Notes: a model not told the origin generated them from the letters alone. A DNA stretch of 64,000 nt from Agriotes lineatus (GCA_940337035.1 CALNHX010002976.1:84501-148500); one strand, 5' to 3'. Numbered from the stretch's first letter, positions 33,401 through 45,080 are shown. Translations and numbers: made by a program.

Positions 33401-33798
33401 ATAAAGCTAATTAATCTCAAACAAACTTTAACTTATACTAACATAGTTCTAATATTTATTTATAATATTAGGCAGAACGTAGTAAGCCAGACCAATTGTT
33501 GCACATACTAGGTGTGCTTAATTTGCATTTGTGCTTGCGTTCTTGCGCGTAGGCCTCCTACCCCTTTTTTAGAAGAATCCCCTAGTCATATAAATTGTTT
33601 ACTAACATAAAACAAAATTAAAAATCAAGTGAAACAAATAAAGTAAAATTAATTTTTGTCTCGCCTTAATATCGAGAATCTTAAGTAAAAACACCTAGAA
33701 ATTTATTTTTTAACAACTACAAAATTTTTATGTTTAGATCACTATTATCTTGAAGTATTAGATAAAAAATTATATTTTGAAACAATTGTAAAAATTTT

Positions 33799-35018
33799 AT
33801 GTCACGAGATCGATCACGCTCACCAAGGCATTCTATCCCTAGAATTTTATTTTTAAATAATTGTAACAACCTAAATATGGTTGAACAAAACGCATCATTG
33901 TTTCCCCCACATTTTAACGTAGCTTTACTAAATGAAATTCCCACATATGATGGTAATCAAGCCACTCTTTCGGAATTTGTCAGATCCGCAGAAATCATTG
34001 CAACTAAATTTTGCACAGAAAATTTAAACGATTATATCAACCAAGTAATTTTAAATTCGATAAGGAATAAATTAAAAGGTCAAGCGTTAGAAGTAATCAC
34101 AGGTTACCAGTATGATACTTAAAAAATGTCTTAATTGAAAATTTTGGCGACCAAAGGTCAGAATTGAATCTTTTAATTGATTTAACCAAATTAAAACAGA
34201 ATAAAGACTCTCCCATAGAATTTTTCAATAAAGTTAGAACTCATTTGGCTATTTATAATTCTAAAGTTTCTCTGAGTCGAGAATCAAAAGACATTATCAC
34301 TCATAAATTAAAGGCTAACAAAGATTTAGCACTTCGCACTTTTACAAGTGGACTAAATGAAAATTTAGGAAGCTTCGTAAGAAGTAGAAACCCAACTTCA
34401 CTAGAACAAGCCTTAAGCATAGTAAAAGAAGAAATTGATATCAGATATTCTCAAAATCAAAATCATTTTCAAAGTCAGAAATTAAATAAATCAAATTTAA
34501 CTTCCAATATTCAAACAAGAAAGGTTGATATGAAACCTAAATTTAATAACCCAAATTTTATGCAAAGACCATTCCAATCAAATCGAAGTAATTTTAATCA
34601 AAATCCCAACTATTTAAAAAATCCAACGAATTTTAACAATCAGAATAATTCTAGAATAACTCAAAATTCAAGCTTTAATGCATTTGCACCAAAACCAAAT
34701 TTTTCACCAACAAATAAACCAGAACCTATGGACTTTAGCACTATAAAAAGACCAGCTACTCAACAATCAAATTTCCCTAATAAATATCGAGCAAATTCTC
34801 AAAACGTTAATAGAAATTTTAATCAACTATTTTATCACAGTAATGTTCAACCAGAAAATTCCCCTGTTGATCATGAAAATCTAACAGAAAATTTATTCGA
34901 AAATTCCCCTGAAGAAAATAAAAACTTTACTGAAAATTTATTCGAAAATTCTCAAGAAAATCCAGAATACAATCAGACCTATATTTTCAAAATGAACCCC
35001 AAGACTTGGACATTACAT
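33799..35018 (+). pseudogene. gag: Errantivirus-like gag, one frameshift
   Basis: First block 33799-34119: an arginine-rich start, then PTYDGNQATLSEFVRSAE, typical of the errantivirus capsid start. A single-base loss near 34115 moves the frame; the second block continues to 35018 with capsid sequence (SPIEFFNKVRTHLAIYN) and a long Asn/Gln/Phe-rich tail ending in ENLFENSPE-type repeats. No zinc knuckle, normal for this group. Gag forms the particle; the frameshift means this copy would need Gag from elsewhere. Confidence 0.75.
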
Positions 35019-35019
35019 T

Positions 35020-35475
35020 AGATTATTATGAATTTCTAGATCCAAGCGATACCGTAAATTTTCATTAAGAGCCTCGGAAAAGCATATTTTAACTTTTAAT
35101 ATAAATTCAAAATCAGATCTTCCTTATATTATAATTCCCGCCACCGGCGATAAACTTTTAATTGATACAGGTAGTTCACAAACAATAGTTTCTCCAGAAT
35201 TTGTACAACAACATTTTCCAAATTATATTTATGAAACAGAATTCGAGATAGTTACATCTCATGGAATTTCTCAACATAACTTAATTGCAGATTTACCAAT
35301 CCCCAGTCTTTTTTATGAAAACGGAACACATACATGTTATTTATATAATTTTAACCAAGACTATATAGGACTTATTGGATCCGATTTACTTTCAAAATTA
35401 TCCGCACGAATAGATTATAAATGGATGCATATTCAGACAGAAAGAGCTACGATACCATTTTATTACAACCCGTAA
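35020..35475 (+). pseudogene. pol: Aspartic protease remnant of pol
   Basis: After a further frame change near 35065 the frame reads LLIDTGSSQTIV (catalytic Asp at 35164) and continues through LIGSDLLSKLSARIDY to a stop at 35473. That is the whole protease domain and its flap region. Pol ends here: no reverse transcriptase follows. Confidence 0.75.
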
Positions 35476-36833
35476 AAACTAAACAAAAAAAAGTGAAACT
35501 AATGTAATTTTTCCAAACCTAAAAATTAAGATTTTTATTTTTCTCAACAAAACCTACAGTTAACCCTGTGTACAGAACTTTTCGTAAAATTTATCAGCAT
35601 AAAAAAAACGAAACTAAAGTAACTCCAAAATTAAAATTTAATGAAAAATTAGTCATGCCTTCAGCAATTGAAATCATACAATAATCAATTTAAAACAAGC
35701 GTAATTAATCCTTTAAATGAAATACAAGAAATTAATATTTATAATCCTTAATCTTATAAAAATAAAAATTATGAACTCAACAAAAATCAGTCTACCAGAT
35801 TTAACAACTTTAATATAAAACCTCCAAACATTAAAAGTATTTTAGATAATTATTTTAAATAACAATTTAAAAAACAATTTAAGACTAAAACCAATGCACA
35901 TATAATTTCAAAACTGACGAAAAGTCAACTCATAAGGTTTAGTAATTCAAACATAAATCTGTAAAATATTTAGATTATATAGCTACCTACTACTTTAGAA
36001 GGAATAAAATCAGATTCATCTAAAAATTCAATAATCAAAATTCCCCAGCACTTAAAAATCGAAATAAAATCATTTTTAACCAAATAGTCTATTAAAGAAC
36101 ATTTATCAAAAATTTTTGCCAAAATAACTAAATTTTTAACCGTGTGTTTAAAGAAAGAAATAAGATTGTACACACCCCTGAATTTTTGAAAAACTTTAAG
36201 TATTGCAAATAAATTTTAATATATAAACCAGTAACTTCAAGTATCAAAAGTATTTTTAAAAATATTATCTTAAGAAAAAACTTCAGACCAAAATCATTTA
36301 AATCAGAAAAAACTCAAATAAAAATTATACTTAACAAACAAACAAGACCTAAGCTCGTATTAATCTAGTATTTACAATTTTAATAATCACAATATTTCTC
36401 GCGTTAAAACTAAATGTTCACAGCAACATACCTTTATAATTGATATTGCTAAAGGAAAACAAAGAAAAACCTTTACAATTTAAAATTAAATTCAAATTCA
36501 GAAAAATCAAACATTTCAATTAAATGAAAAAGTATTTGTTAAAACAAATCTCAGAAGTAAAGATTAAATTTAAAATTAAAACCAATTCGGAAAAATCAAA
36601 CATTCCAATTAAATGAAAAAGTATTTGTTAAAACAAATTTCAGAAGTAAAGATGAAATTTAAAATTAAAACCAATTCGGAAAAATCAAACATTCCAATTA
36701 AATTAAAAAAATGTTTGTTAAAACAAATTTCAGAAGTAAAGTTGAAATTCAAAATTAAATCTAATTTTTAAAAAAAAATATGGAAATACAAAACACCCTG
36801 ACTAAAAGGATTTATTGCTCTCTCTTTTTTCAG
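35476..36833. other. Non-coding AT-rich stretch where RT, RNase H and integrase are expected
   Basis: No frame with an RT YxDD, RNase H or integrase motif on either strand. Lysine/asparagine-coding low-complexity sequence with many stops, ending in three 89-bp tandem units and a polypyrimidine tract. It may be the scrambled remains of pol. Confidence 0.6.
36483..36770 (+). repeat. 89-bp tandem repeat, about 3.2 units
   Basis: GAAAAATCAAACATT recurs at 36501, 36590 and 36679, and each unit includes GTTAAAACAAAT and CAGAAGTAAAG. The units are similar enough to be recent. Just upstream of the env splice acceptor. Confidence 0.85.
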
Positions 36834-36834
36834 G
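36819..36834 (+). promoter_or_regulatory. Putative env splice acceptor
   Basis: A strong polypyrimidine run (CTCTCTCTTTTTTCAG) ends at 36833. The env frame runs open from 36835 but has no in-frame ATG before its body, so the start must come from a spliced 5' exon. Confidence 0.6.
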
Positions 36835-38598
36835 ATTACTACCCTCTTCATCGCCTGTACTCTGCTGACTCAATCACTAGTTATACAGAGCGATATTATT
36901 ATTAAAAATTTAAAACATAATCCTGGATTATATCCCTTAAACTTAGGAAACGTAGTGCTTAAACAAAGCGAATGGACGCTTATTAGAAATGTAGACTATA
37001 CTCCTATATTTGTTAATTATGACACACTTAGAATTAATTTAATGAAAATAATACCGTTACTTGAAAATAAAAGTTACGTTATTGAATATACAAAATTTAA
37101 AAGGATTGACGATGTTATTATCAATCATAACAATTTACTCATAATATTAAAACAATATCTTGAAAAAGCAGATAAACTCTTAAGTCAATTATTTCCTGAT
37201 GTTAAACACAAAATTAATAAGAGAGGAATTTTCGACGGACTTGGATCCGCTTTCAAATTTTTAACTGGCAACCTCGACGCCAACGATGGAGTCAGATATG
37301 AATCTATGATTACTAAACTACAAGAAAGCGATAAAATTCAAAATGACGTTATATTAGAACAAACTAAAATTTTAAATGATACCATCTCAGTAATCAATGA
37401 TATAGCAAAGAGTCAAGAATTATTAGACAGAAATATAAATAAAATAATTTTACAAAATGAGGAATTAGGCAAAAATCTCGCTACATACTCCTTAAAAACA
37501 GTCTTGCTAGAAGCAATTCAATTTTTACAACTACTTATTAACACTTGTTTGGAACTAGAAAATGCATTAACTTTTGCTCAAAATCAACAGATGCATATGT
37601 CATTAATTGATAATGACGATTTAATTGAAAATCTAAATGAAATTTCGACGTATCTCAATAGCATATCAGAAAAAGCTTTAACTATTCCATATCCTGCAGA
37701 GTTACAGTATTTACATTTATACGAGTCAATTATCATTACAAAAGTTTACCAAGTTAAAAACAGAATTACATTTATATTCGAAATACCTCTTACTTCCAAA
37801 ACTAACGATTATCAAATGATACAATTAATACCATTTCCGATTTTTATCCAAAATTATCAATTTCGTATGATTATACCTACATATAGTACTTTATTATTCA
37901 ACGTTAAAAACAGCATTCCCGTTGAAATAAATCATTGTAAACTTATAACTTTAGACACCTACTTTTGTAATCAAAATAACTACTTTGAAATCCCCAACGA
38001 CAAATTGTGCGAAACACAACTTCTGTCATTTAATAAAAATAAAACATGTATCCCTTATTTATTCAATTTAACAGAGATCAAAATATCACAAATAAATCCT
38101 GCGACATGGTTAATATCTTCCCCATCTGAAGCAATATTGGACGTCAAATGTAAAAATCAGAATTTTAGAAAAGGAATATCTGGCACTAACCTCTTACACC
38201 TCAGTTCAGACTGTCTTGTTTCAATAAATCAGAAACACATGTTATTCACCGCAAAAAGAACCTCAAATGAAATTGTTAATTTAAAAATTTCAAACATTGA
38301 CCGCTTAATAATTCCTGAATCAAACCACATAAATGTTTCAAAGATTGACTTGATACCTGTTGACACCCAGAAATTGGTTGAGGACCGAATTAAGCTTAAT
38401 AAATATGAAAATTTGTTAAAACCTGTTAATTATATTAAATCTGATAATTTAAATGTGTCTGCAATTATATTTACTCTGTGTACTATTCTTATGTTAATAA
38501 TTTTTATATTGTATTTGTATTATAATAGAAACACAATGAAGATTAAACTTATTAGATTTCTAAATAAAGATTTTGAACCAGTTAACGTAAATGCATAA
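36834..38598 (+). CDS. env: F-like envelope glycoprotein of the errantivirus-like element
   Basis: Uninterrupted frame of about 588 codons if the start codon is formed by splicing (AT from 33063-33064, G at 36834). Hydrophobic leader in the first 20 residues; short N-terminal subunit; basic cleavage-type site ending at R131 (KINKR, then GIFDGLG), followed by the conserved TGNLDA stretch; long C-terminal subunit with coiled-coil and paired cysteines; membrane anchor at about 543-566; short tail. The layout is that of insect F-like fusion proteins. It is the only intact gene in an element that has lost RT and integrase. An unspliced reading from GTG at 36955 would lack the leader. Confidence 0.8.
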
Positions 38599-38676
38599 GT
38601 TTAATTTTCTTTTCTTTTTTGTAAGTTCAATAGAGGCATATTTGAATACCGCTATTGAACATTTTATCGGCGGACG

Positions 38677-39033
38677 AGTTATATTATGAATAGACAATAG
38701 GCCCCCTGTGTAAAACTGCAAGCTTGCAACCTTGAACAATAATAGCTTCTTTATATGAACTGCAAGTCTGCAACCTTGAACGCACGTGGCTTCCTGTCTC
38801 ACGCTCCCTTTTAGAGATAACGCTTATCTTAGCTGATTAGGCATAGTATATATACTAGTAGCTTGCACCTCTAAGTTAAGCTCCAGTCAGTCGATAAGTT
38901 CCATTGTGTTCGTATCATAGCTAGATGTAAGAAATTGTCCGGCGGCTAGCTGTGTGCTTCCAATGTTATATTTCATTGTAAAATAAAAATAAACGTTTTT
39001 TAAAAAGTCGTTTCGGCGGCCTTTTAATAAAAC
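38677..39033 (+). repeat. 3' LTR of errantivirus-like element
   Basis: 357 bp, almost identical to the 5' LTR. Preceded by the purine-rich CGGCGGACG tract that primes plus-strand synthesis. Confidence 0.88.
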
Positions 39034-39750
39034 TTGTATTCATTACATAACGCTTTAATTATTTCAAAAACACTTTATCTGTAACGCAAGAAGCAACTAG
39101 AATAACTTTACAACTTCACTTCCAGTTCGAAATTGTAGTTTTATAATCTCACTTCACTTTTAGCACATGGGCTAAAAGTAAACAGCTGATTTCTTTAACC
39201 ACGGTAAACTATAAAACGTCACTTTTAGTGAAACAAGCTAGCGCTGAAAGGCCTACTTTTAGTAGTGGTCGTAGATAAAATATATTATGTAACAAGTTTT
39301 ATATAAGCCGTTCACGATCTTTTTGGGTCAGGTGAGGCTATGACCATCTAGTAATTTTGTTGGCAGAACCTCTGTTGCAACAAAACTCCCTCATGAAAAT
39401 TGACACTTTTTGTGTTAGGTTAGGTTGTTTTCAGTTTAAGGTTATATTTTCTGAATAGGTACATTGTTGCCGGATATTCTCTAGTCTCCACATCGACTCG
39501 CGTTCTTTTAAATTTGGTCTGTTCTTTTTAAATTGGAAGTAGCATCGTTTAATGGAAATTTTTTGTTGTAACAAAATTATTTTGGGCATTCTGACTTTTC
39601 CTTTGACGAAAATTAATATTATTTGTACACATTTGATGTCATTTATTTTCTTACGAATATTAAAATAATAAAACTGGCAATATGGTGGCAAGAAAATGTC
39701 GAACAGACATTGACAGAACAAAAAAGTTGCATCCGCTACATCATCGAATC
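39034..39750. other. Gene-free stretch
   Basis: No gene seen. 39267-39300 repeats the GTGGTCGTAGATAAAA motif of 32190. CACTTTTAG and its complement recur at 39110-39255, suggesting a decayed palindromic element. Confidence 0.35.
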
Positions 39751-39754
39751 AGTT

Positions 39755-40240
39755 AGTCCAACATGAAAAGAAAAAATCATAGCCAACTCTGTCCCAAAAA
39801 GCTCGCGAACGGCTTATACAGGTCACACAATCTGGGTGAAAAATACGAGAAGTAGGTCGATCTTTCAATATTGCGGAATCCACTCTACGTGACAAACTAA
39901 AGGTCAATATCAATACGAAATGAATATTGGGAAGGAAACCAGTTTTTAATGATGAATAGGAAGCCGCCATAGCCAACAAGGTTATAAATAAAATTGACGA
40001 ATATGTTTTTTTGGAATCACACCAGCAGGATTTCGACGTTTAGCATACCAGTTTGCTGAAGCCAACAAAATAAAACACCGTTTCGACCAGGAAAAAAATA
40101 GCTGGTCAAGATTGGCTAGAACTATTTTTAAGGTGTCATCCCGAAATTAGTCTTTGAAAACCGGAAGGTACCAGCCAAAACCCTATTTCTGCATTCAATA
40201 AATCTAAGGTTGAGCGATTTTTTTTTAACAATCTGCTCAC
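39755..40240 (+). pseudogene. pogo/Jerky-like transposase fragment
   Basis: In shifting frames: VGRSFNIAESTLRDKL (helix-turn-helix, near 39850), LGRKPVFNDE, PAGFRRLAYQFAEANKIKHRF (39990-40080), then AGQDWLELFLRCHPEISL (about 40103-40156) and FNKSKVERFF. The order equals the N-terminal half of pogo/Jerky proteins up to the start of the DDE domain. Many stops; an old fossil. Confidence 0.6.
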
Positions 40241-40439
40241 AGTTATGGAAATAAATTATAAATTTGGAATACAGCTGTTTTTGTAATAACAATGGTGAAA
40301 TTGGAGATGAAATCAGCTAAGATGGTTTTATATGAGGTTTAGCTACTTGTAATTCGATTTGAAAGTATAAATATTTCAAAAAGAGAGTAGTATTGTCAAG
40401 TTACACATTAAAATTTTATTTAAAAAGAAACACAGTAAC

Positions 40440-40466
40440 GTTTCGCTGGCATACCAGCTTCATCAG
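40440..40466 (-). other. Hammerhead-like core motif
   Basis: On the minus strand CTGATGA, then a stem-loop (GCTGGTATGCCAGC), then GAAAC: the conserved core and stem II of a hammerhead ribozyme. Stems I and III with the cleavage site could not be drawn convincingly, so this may be a degenerate or chance match. Confidence 0.3.
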
Positions 40467-40631
40467 ACGAAGTACAATTTTAAAAAATACAAATAGCCTT
40501 TTTATAAATGTATTTCTGTAAGGAAAACAAATAAATTAGAGATAGGTGAAACAATAAAACTCATTTATAATGCATACCTGATTCGAAAGTGTAATAAGAT
40601 TGATGAGCAGGATTCGTTCGACTACTCTTGT

Positions 40632-40752
40632 AATAGTATATTATTATATGAGCGATTATGACAGCCATTATTCACGAAGATGACATTTGCGCCACAAGCC
40701 GAAGGCGCGTGGCGCAAGTCATCTGAGTGAATAATGGCCATAATCGCGAATA
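40632..40752. repeat. Palindromic repeat
   Basis: Imperfect inverted repeat: GCGATTATG...CCATTATTCAC on the left pairs with GTGAATAATGGCCATAATCGC on the right around GCGCCACAAGCCGAAGGCGCG. MITE-like; no clear target duplication. Confidence 0.7.
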
Positions 40753-40849
40753 TAATACGATATTTTATCTACTCCTATGCAATAGGAGTCTTGTGTTCAT
40801 ATTTCCCAATTATGACATTTGTGACAGATGTTAACTTCAAAAGTCATTT

Positions 40850-40985
40850 AATAATAAGAATGAATTTTATGATTGGCTACAACCTATTGAGTAATGAAAA
40901 TAGAATTTTCTGATTGGTTGCAACTTGCAAACTATTGAATAATGAAAATAGAATTTTATGATTGGCTGCAAACTGTGAATTATGA
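40850..40985 (+). repeat. About 58-bp tandem repeat with CCAAT-type boxes
   Basis: AATGAAAATAGAATTTT followed by a TGATTGG box and GCAA recurs two to three times. TGATTGG is the complement of the CCAAT box; function unknown. Confidence 0.6.
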
Positions 40986-40989
40986 ATCA

Positions 40990-42019
40990 TAATTAATGGC
41001 CATTGTGCAGTAGGGGTAGATAAAATTATTTATTTACATTTCAAAACTTCAAACATTTGATTAAAAATCAATGGGAATGTTTAGGAATATTTCTGGTTCT
41101 TTAAAAATTTTTTTGGCTAAAATACAAAATAATTTTCATTTATTATAAAAGACATAATTGTTAAAGGAAAGAGCTTACGTTTAGTATTTTATTTTAAACT
41201 TTTCTGTTTCCTCTTCGTTTCAGTTCTTTTTTTTCCTTGTAGATGGTTTCATTAATAAATGTATTATGGAATTAGAAATTTCTTCCTTGTGATTGTTATT
41301 AATTATTGATTTCTAAAAAGAAAAAAATCCTTTTTTTTTGTTTCTCAACTTGTTTTAGTTCGAGTCTGTTTCAAATTTTAATTGTTAAAATTTGCTGGAA
41401 ATTTTACTTTAGATTATTTTAATTAAGTTTTAGTGTTATTGAAAGAGTAAGTACTTACATTTAAATTATTCGGTGTGATTGGAGATGTTATTATCTTTTT
41501 CTCTTCAAGAGGTTATTTAGATAAACCTTTATTTTTACGTTTGTGACGTTTAACTGTAATGATAAGAGAAACTTCAGTAAATTGCTAGTTTTGTAATGAA
41601 ATATGTTTAATTCTATACCTGGCTAATCGTTGTAGTGTTACTTTAGACTTTAATATTTAAGTTCGTGGTCTTTTCAAAATTATAGGATTCTTTTGTGTAG
41701 GTGATTTTTTTTCAACATTTACGTTTGTTATTTTCAAGGTGAGTATTAATAATCTTAGCCTTTTTGTTTACTTTAAATTTTTTTTATGTACGTATGCAGC
41801 AATTTAGTGAAGTTTCCTGTTATTTATCCTTTCATGGTTGCTCGTAATATTCTGTTGAAAAAATTATTTTATAAATAGCGTTTAAATTGAAAAAGAGATT
41901 GTTGTGTTACCTGTTTATGTTGACACATCTTTCATAATTAGGGGAGACGTGATCATTGAGATGTTGTCCTTTAATTTTTTAATTAATTTTTGTTTTAGGT
42001 TATGGTATTTTTTTCCCTT
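40990..42019. other. Gene-free T-rich stretch
   Basis: No coding or repeat structure recognised apart from poly-T runs. Confidence 0.4.
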
Positions 42020-43919
42020 CGCTGATACGTTGGATTTAGAACATGATATAATTGCCTGCATGTCCATAGTACATACTTTATAATCATCAGTTGAATTCCT
42101 ATCCTGGTCTTTCTCGATTGTTGCTTCTCGTTGTTTAATATGATGGAGATTGTAGGCCTCATCTTCGATATTTTTTGTTCGTTGCGATACACTCAAATTC
42201 AAATCGGAGAACATATGATAGAAGAGAGCAATAGACAACGGGCGATCATCCGGGTAGTTGGTTTTACCAAGTTTTGTAAAGCTCATACAATTCACTTTTG
42301 GATTTCCATATAGGTTACAAATACAACTTATTACTTGAACTTCTACAGTACTGACTTTCGATCTTTGGCAGAGAGTTAAAGAAATTCTTTAAATGTCTCT
42401 TTCCAATTCGGATTGATTTTGCTGTCTCAATAAGGCTTTGACAAGTCTTGTTTCCAGTTATTGGATCAGTGTCTACATCACGCTTCTTCTATACTTAAAT
42501 TAATCCACTGAGTAATTGTCCATGGCTTAATTAACAATGTATTTTGCAAACATATTTTTGCACAACCTCAATTTTGAGCTATCTGCTTTTTGGAGATAAG
42601 AAACGTAAGTGCGGGATATCTTGATTTTTCCTTCTGTTTTTTCTGTTTCTGCTTCTTTCTATGGCCTTCTTTCTGTAAGAGTTGTGATATATATGTGTTT
42701 CTTATTCCATATCTTCCAGAATATCTTTCATAGAGCACTTCAATTTTGTGATTTTGTTGTTTTGTTGAACATTTACATCTGCTTCCAAACTTTATGTGGT
42801 TTAGGAATGCTGTACTTCTACCAATCTTCAAGTTTTTCTTTCTAAATAATGTATGTCATTCTCTCGTTTGTTCATGTTTTCTTCTCTAGTCCAGTTTTCT
42901 GGCTTAACATGATGTCTTTTACGTCGCCTGTGCTTGTTTTCTTTTTCGTTGGTTTTGTCATCTACCATTTTCGAACTATGTGATTTATGTTCATCTGCCT
43001 CTTCAATTTCTGAAGCAGTACAATAAAAATTACCAATTTTCCAATCATCAACATCGGATCTTGTGCCATCTTCATTTCTGTCTCTATTTTTTCTTCCTGG
43101 CTGTCGTCTCCATTTCTGTCTTCATTATTTTCCAAGTTCTGGCTGTCGTCTTCATTTCTATCCCCATTATTTTCCTCTTCCTGGCGTTGTCTTTAATTGT
43201 GTCCTCATTATTTTGCTCTTTCCAGCCTAAATTAACTCCTAACATTATCCAAAATTGTCATTATGATAACTTCATCTGATATCGGTGAGATATTGTAGGA
43301 GTTTAGAACTTCAAATATTAGTGACCATTTCATAAGACACTGGATCCTGTTCAAATATGATATCCATATCTTCTATCCCAACTTGAGTATTTGGGGTATC
43401 ATGCCATGTGAAATAGTATTGTTATCTTCGAATAGGGGTTTCCACTTTAATTTTTTGTTGCCAAAAGTAAGATAATTTAAAACTATAAGTTATACTGGCT
43501 ATATTATTGCAAACAGAAACATGAAATATATCATCCTGATAGTTTAATTAAATAAACAAACTGCAGAATAAGTTTAAAATTATCACGTGACTGCAGTCGT
43601 GCAGCATTGGTTAAAATCTTGCGTGACGTAATCGACCTGACAAAATTATTCCGTGAACATGCAAAGGAGCTGTACAAGCGACAGCGCATTTATCTCTGTT
43701 TGTATTCAGCGGTACGACATAAGCCCCTCTCTACGCATCTGCGTTGTTCGACATTCGTCACGTTTACAGACTAAGACGTCTTGGTTTAATTCTTTCGGCA
43801 TTATTCTGTGATTGTTTCGTGTTTCGTGTAATTTTTTTAAAAAATAATTTCGGCACTACATATTATTTGTCTAAAGCCCATGTCCCACTGAAAAGTTTTG
43901 ATAAACGGTTTTTATAAAA
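42020..43919 (-). repeat. Inverted duplication, arm 2 (1900 bp)
   Basis: Complement of 28994-30893, same length. Contains the 5' two thirds of the transposase-like gene on the minus strand (43360-42020), cut at SNVSA, and at its outer end the last 46 bp of the Harbinger element. Continues directly into the Polinton polymerase fragment. Confidence 0.88.
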
Positions 43920-44698
43920 TAATAACTATTGATGAAGTTTGGCATTTTGAAAAAAGTTTGATTAAAGGATATGTAAAAGCATTTATGAAAATAAAGTTAG
44001 AGAAAAGTGAATGGAGAAATGATTTATGGGGTAAATTTGGTCAGAGACAAAATATGGGCGCAACAGACTATGTTACAGATGTTAAGAGATTTTATGAAAT
44101 TTTATTAGATGACAGACTTGATAATATACATATATATGAATTAAATGAAACTATGTTACAAATTGATTACAAGTATAGAGATTGCTATGTAGAAAATGAT
44201 TTTAATACGAATATATTCATAGCTGCTTTTACAACTGCAAATGCAAGACTAAGATTGTACGAAATGTTAGACATATTAGGAAAAAGTGTAGTATATTATG
44301 ATACAAATAGCATTGTATATATAGATAATGGCAGAAACACTGTTCAAACAGGATGTCTATTGGGAGATTGGACCGATGAATTAGGTAAGGGCGTATGGAT
44401 TGTTGACTGGGTGTCAACAGGTCCAAAGAGTTATTGTTATAAGACTAATATAGGTGAAGTTGTTTGTAAAATAAAAGGATTTACATTAAACTATGAAACG
44501 TCCAAAAAGATTAATTCCGATAGTATAAATAATATTTTGGAAAACAAAGATAATAAAATCAGTACACAATATCATCGAATTATCAGAAATACTAAAACTA
44601 AAGAACTTTTAAATAAAATAGAAACAAAAGTATTTGGTTTTGTTTGTAACAAGAGAGTTATTCTAGATAACTTTGATACAATACCATTTGGATATTAA
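43920..44698 (+). pseudogene. Polinton/Maverick DNA polymerase B, C-terminal fragment
   Basis: Open to the stop at 44696 and reads as the palm and thumb of a protein-primed family B polymerase: WGKFGQRQN (about 44025), FTTANARLRLYEML (44226), the catalytic YYDTNS (44293-44310; the family has DTDS, so the second Asp is Asn), GPKSYCY (44420) and CKIKGFTLN (44467). Around SEWRNDLWGKFG some residues of the family are missing. Upstream it is cut by the inverted-duplication breakpoint. No other Polinton genes are nearby. Confidence 0.75.
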
Positions 44699-45080
44699 TT
44701 AGATAAAAAAGAAATTTAAGTAATGAGACATTTTTAATAAGTAAGTGGATAATTATATAACTGTAAATTTAAAGGAGGAAGGTACATCTACATTTTTGTA
44801 AGTATAAAGTAAATAATGACAATTTTGAATTTAATCTTGATGATGAAGAACTTTGACAGGTCGCAATGCTTTGAAAATCTAACATGTACGAGAGATCCAA
44901 CATAGGCAACCAACCAAACTTGGATGTTCACTATTTAGCTTTAGGGGTAGAAACATTATCAAATTAATTTGTTATTGCCATTGGAGCATTGCAAATAATG
45001 CTTATTTTAATCATTTTTTTTTTGTTTTCAAGCTGTAGTTATGAATAGGAACAGACTGGGTGAAGACGATCGTTACCTTA
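44699..45080. other. Gene-free stretch
   Basis: AT-rich, no gene recognised. An acceptor-like TTTTTGTTTTCAAG ends near 45031. Confidence 0.35.

Larger units (their letters stand above)
32262..39033 (+). mobile_element. Errantivirus-like element with gag, protease and env, no RT/IN
   Basis: LTRs of 357 bp each (32262-32618, 38677-39033), starting AGTTAT and ending AATAAAAC, with one difference seen (C/A at about LTR position 15). A tRNA-Ser-type primer site, a long leader, a frameshifted gag, an aspartic protease and an intact env follow. No reverse transcriptase, RNase H or integrase can be found between protease and env. No target duplication flanks it (CGTG left, TTGT right). A recent copy of a deleted, trans-mobilised element, or a recombinant, fits best. 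Confidence 0.8.

Noticed and set aside
28994..43919. A giant Polinton with 1.9-kb terminal inverted repeats
   Set aside because: The arms cut through Harbinger, ISL2EU and another transposase gene, no 6-bp duplication flanks them, and only one Polinton gene fragment lies outside the arms.
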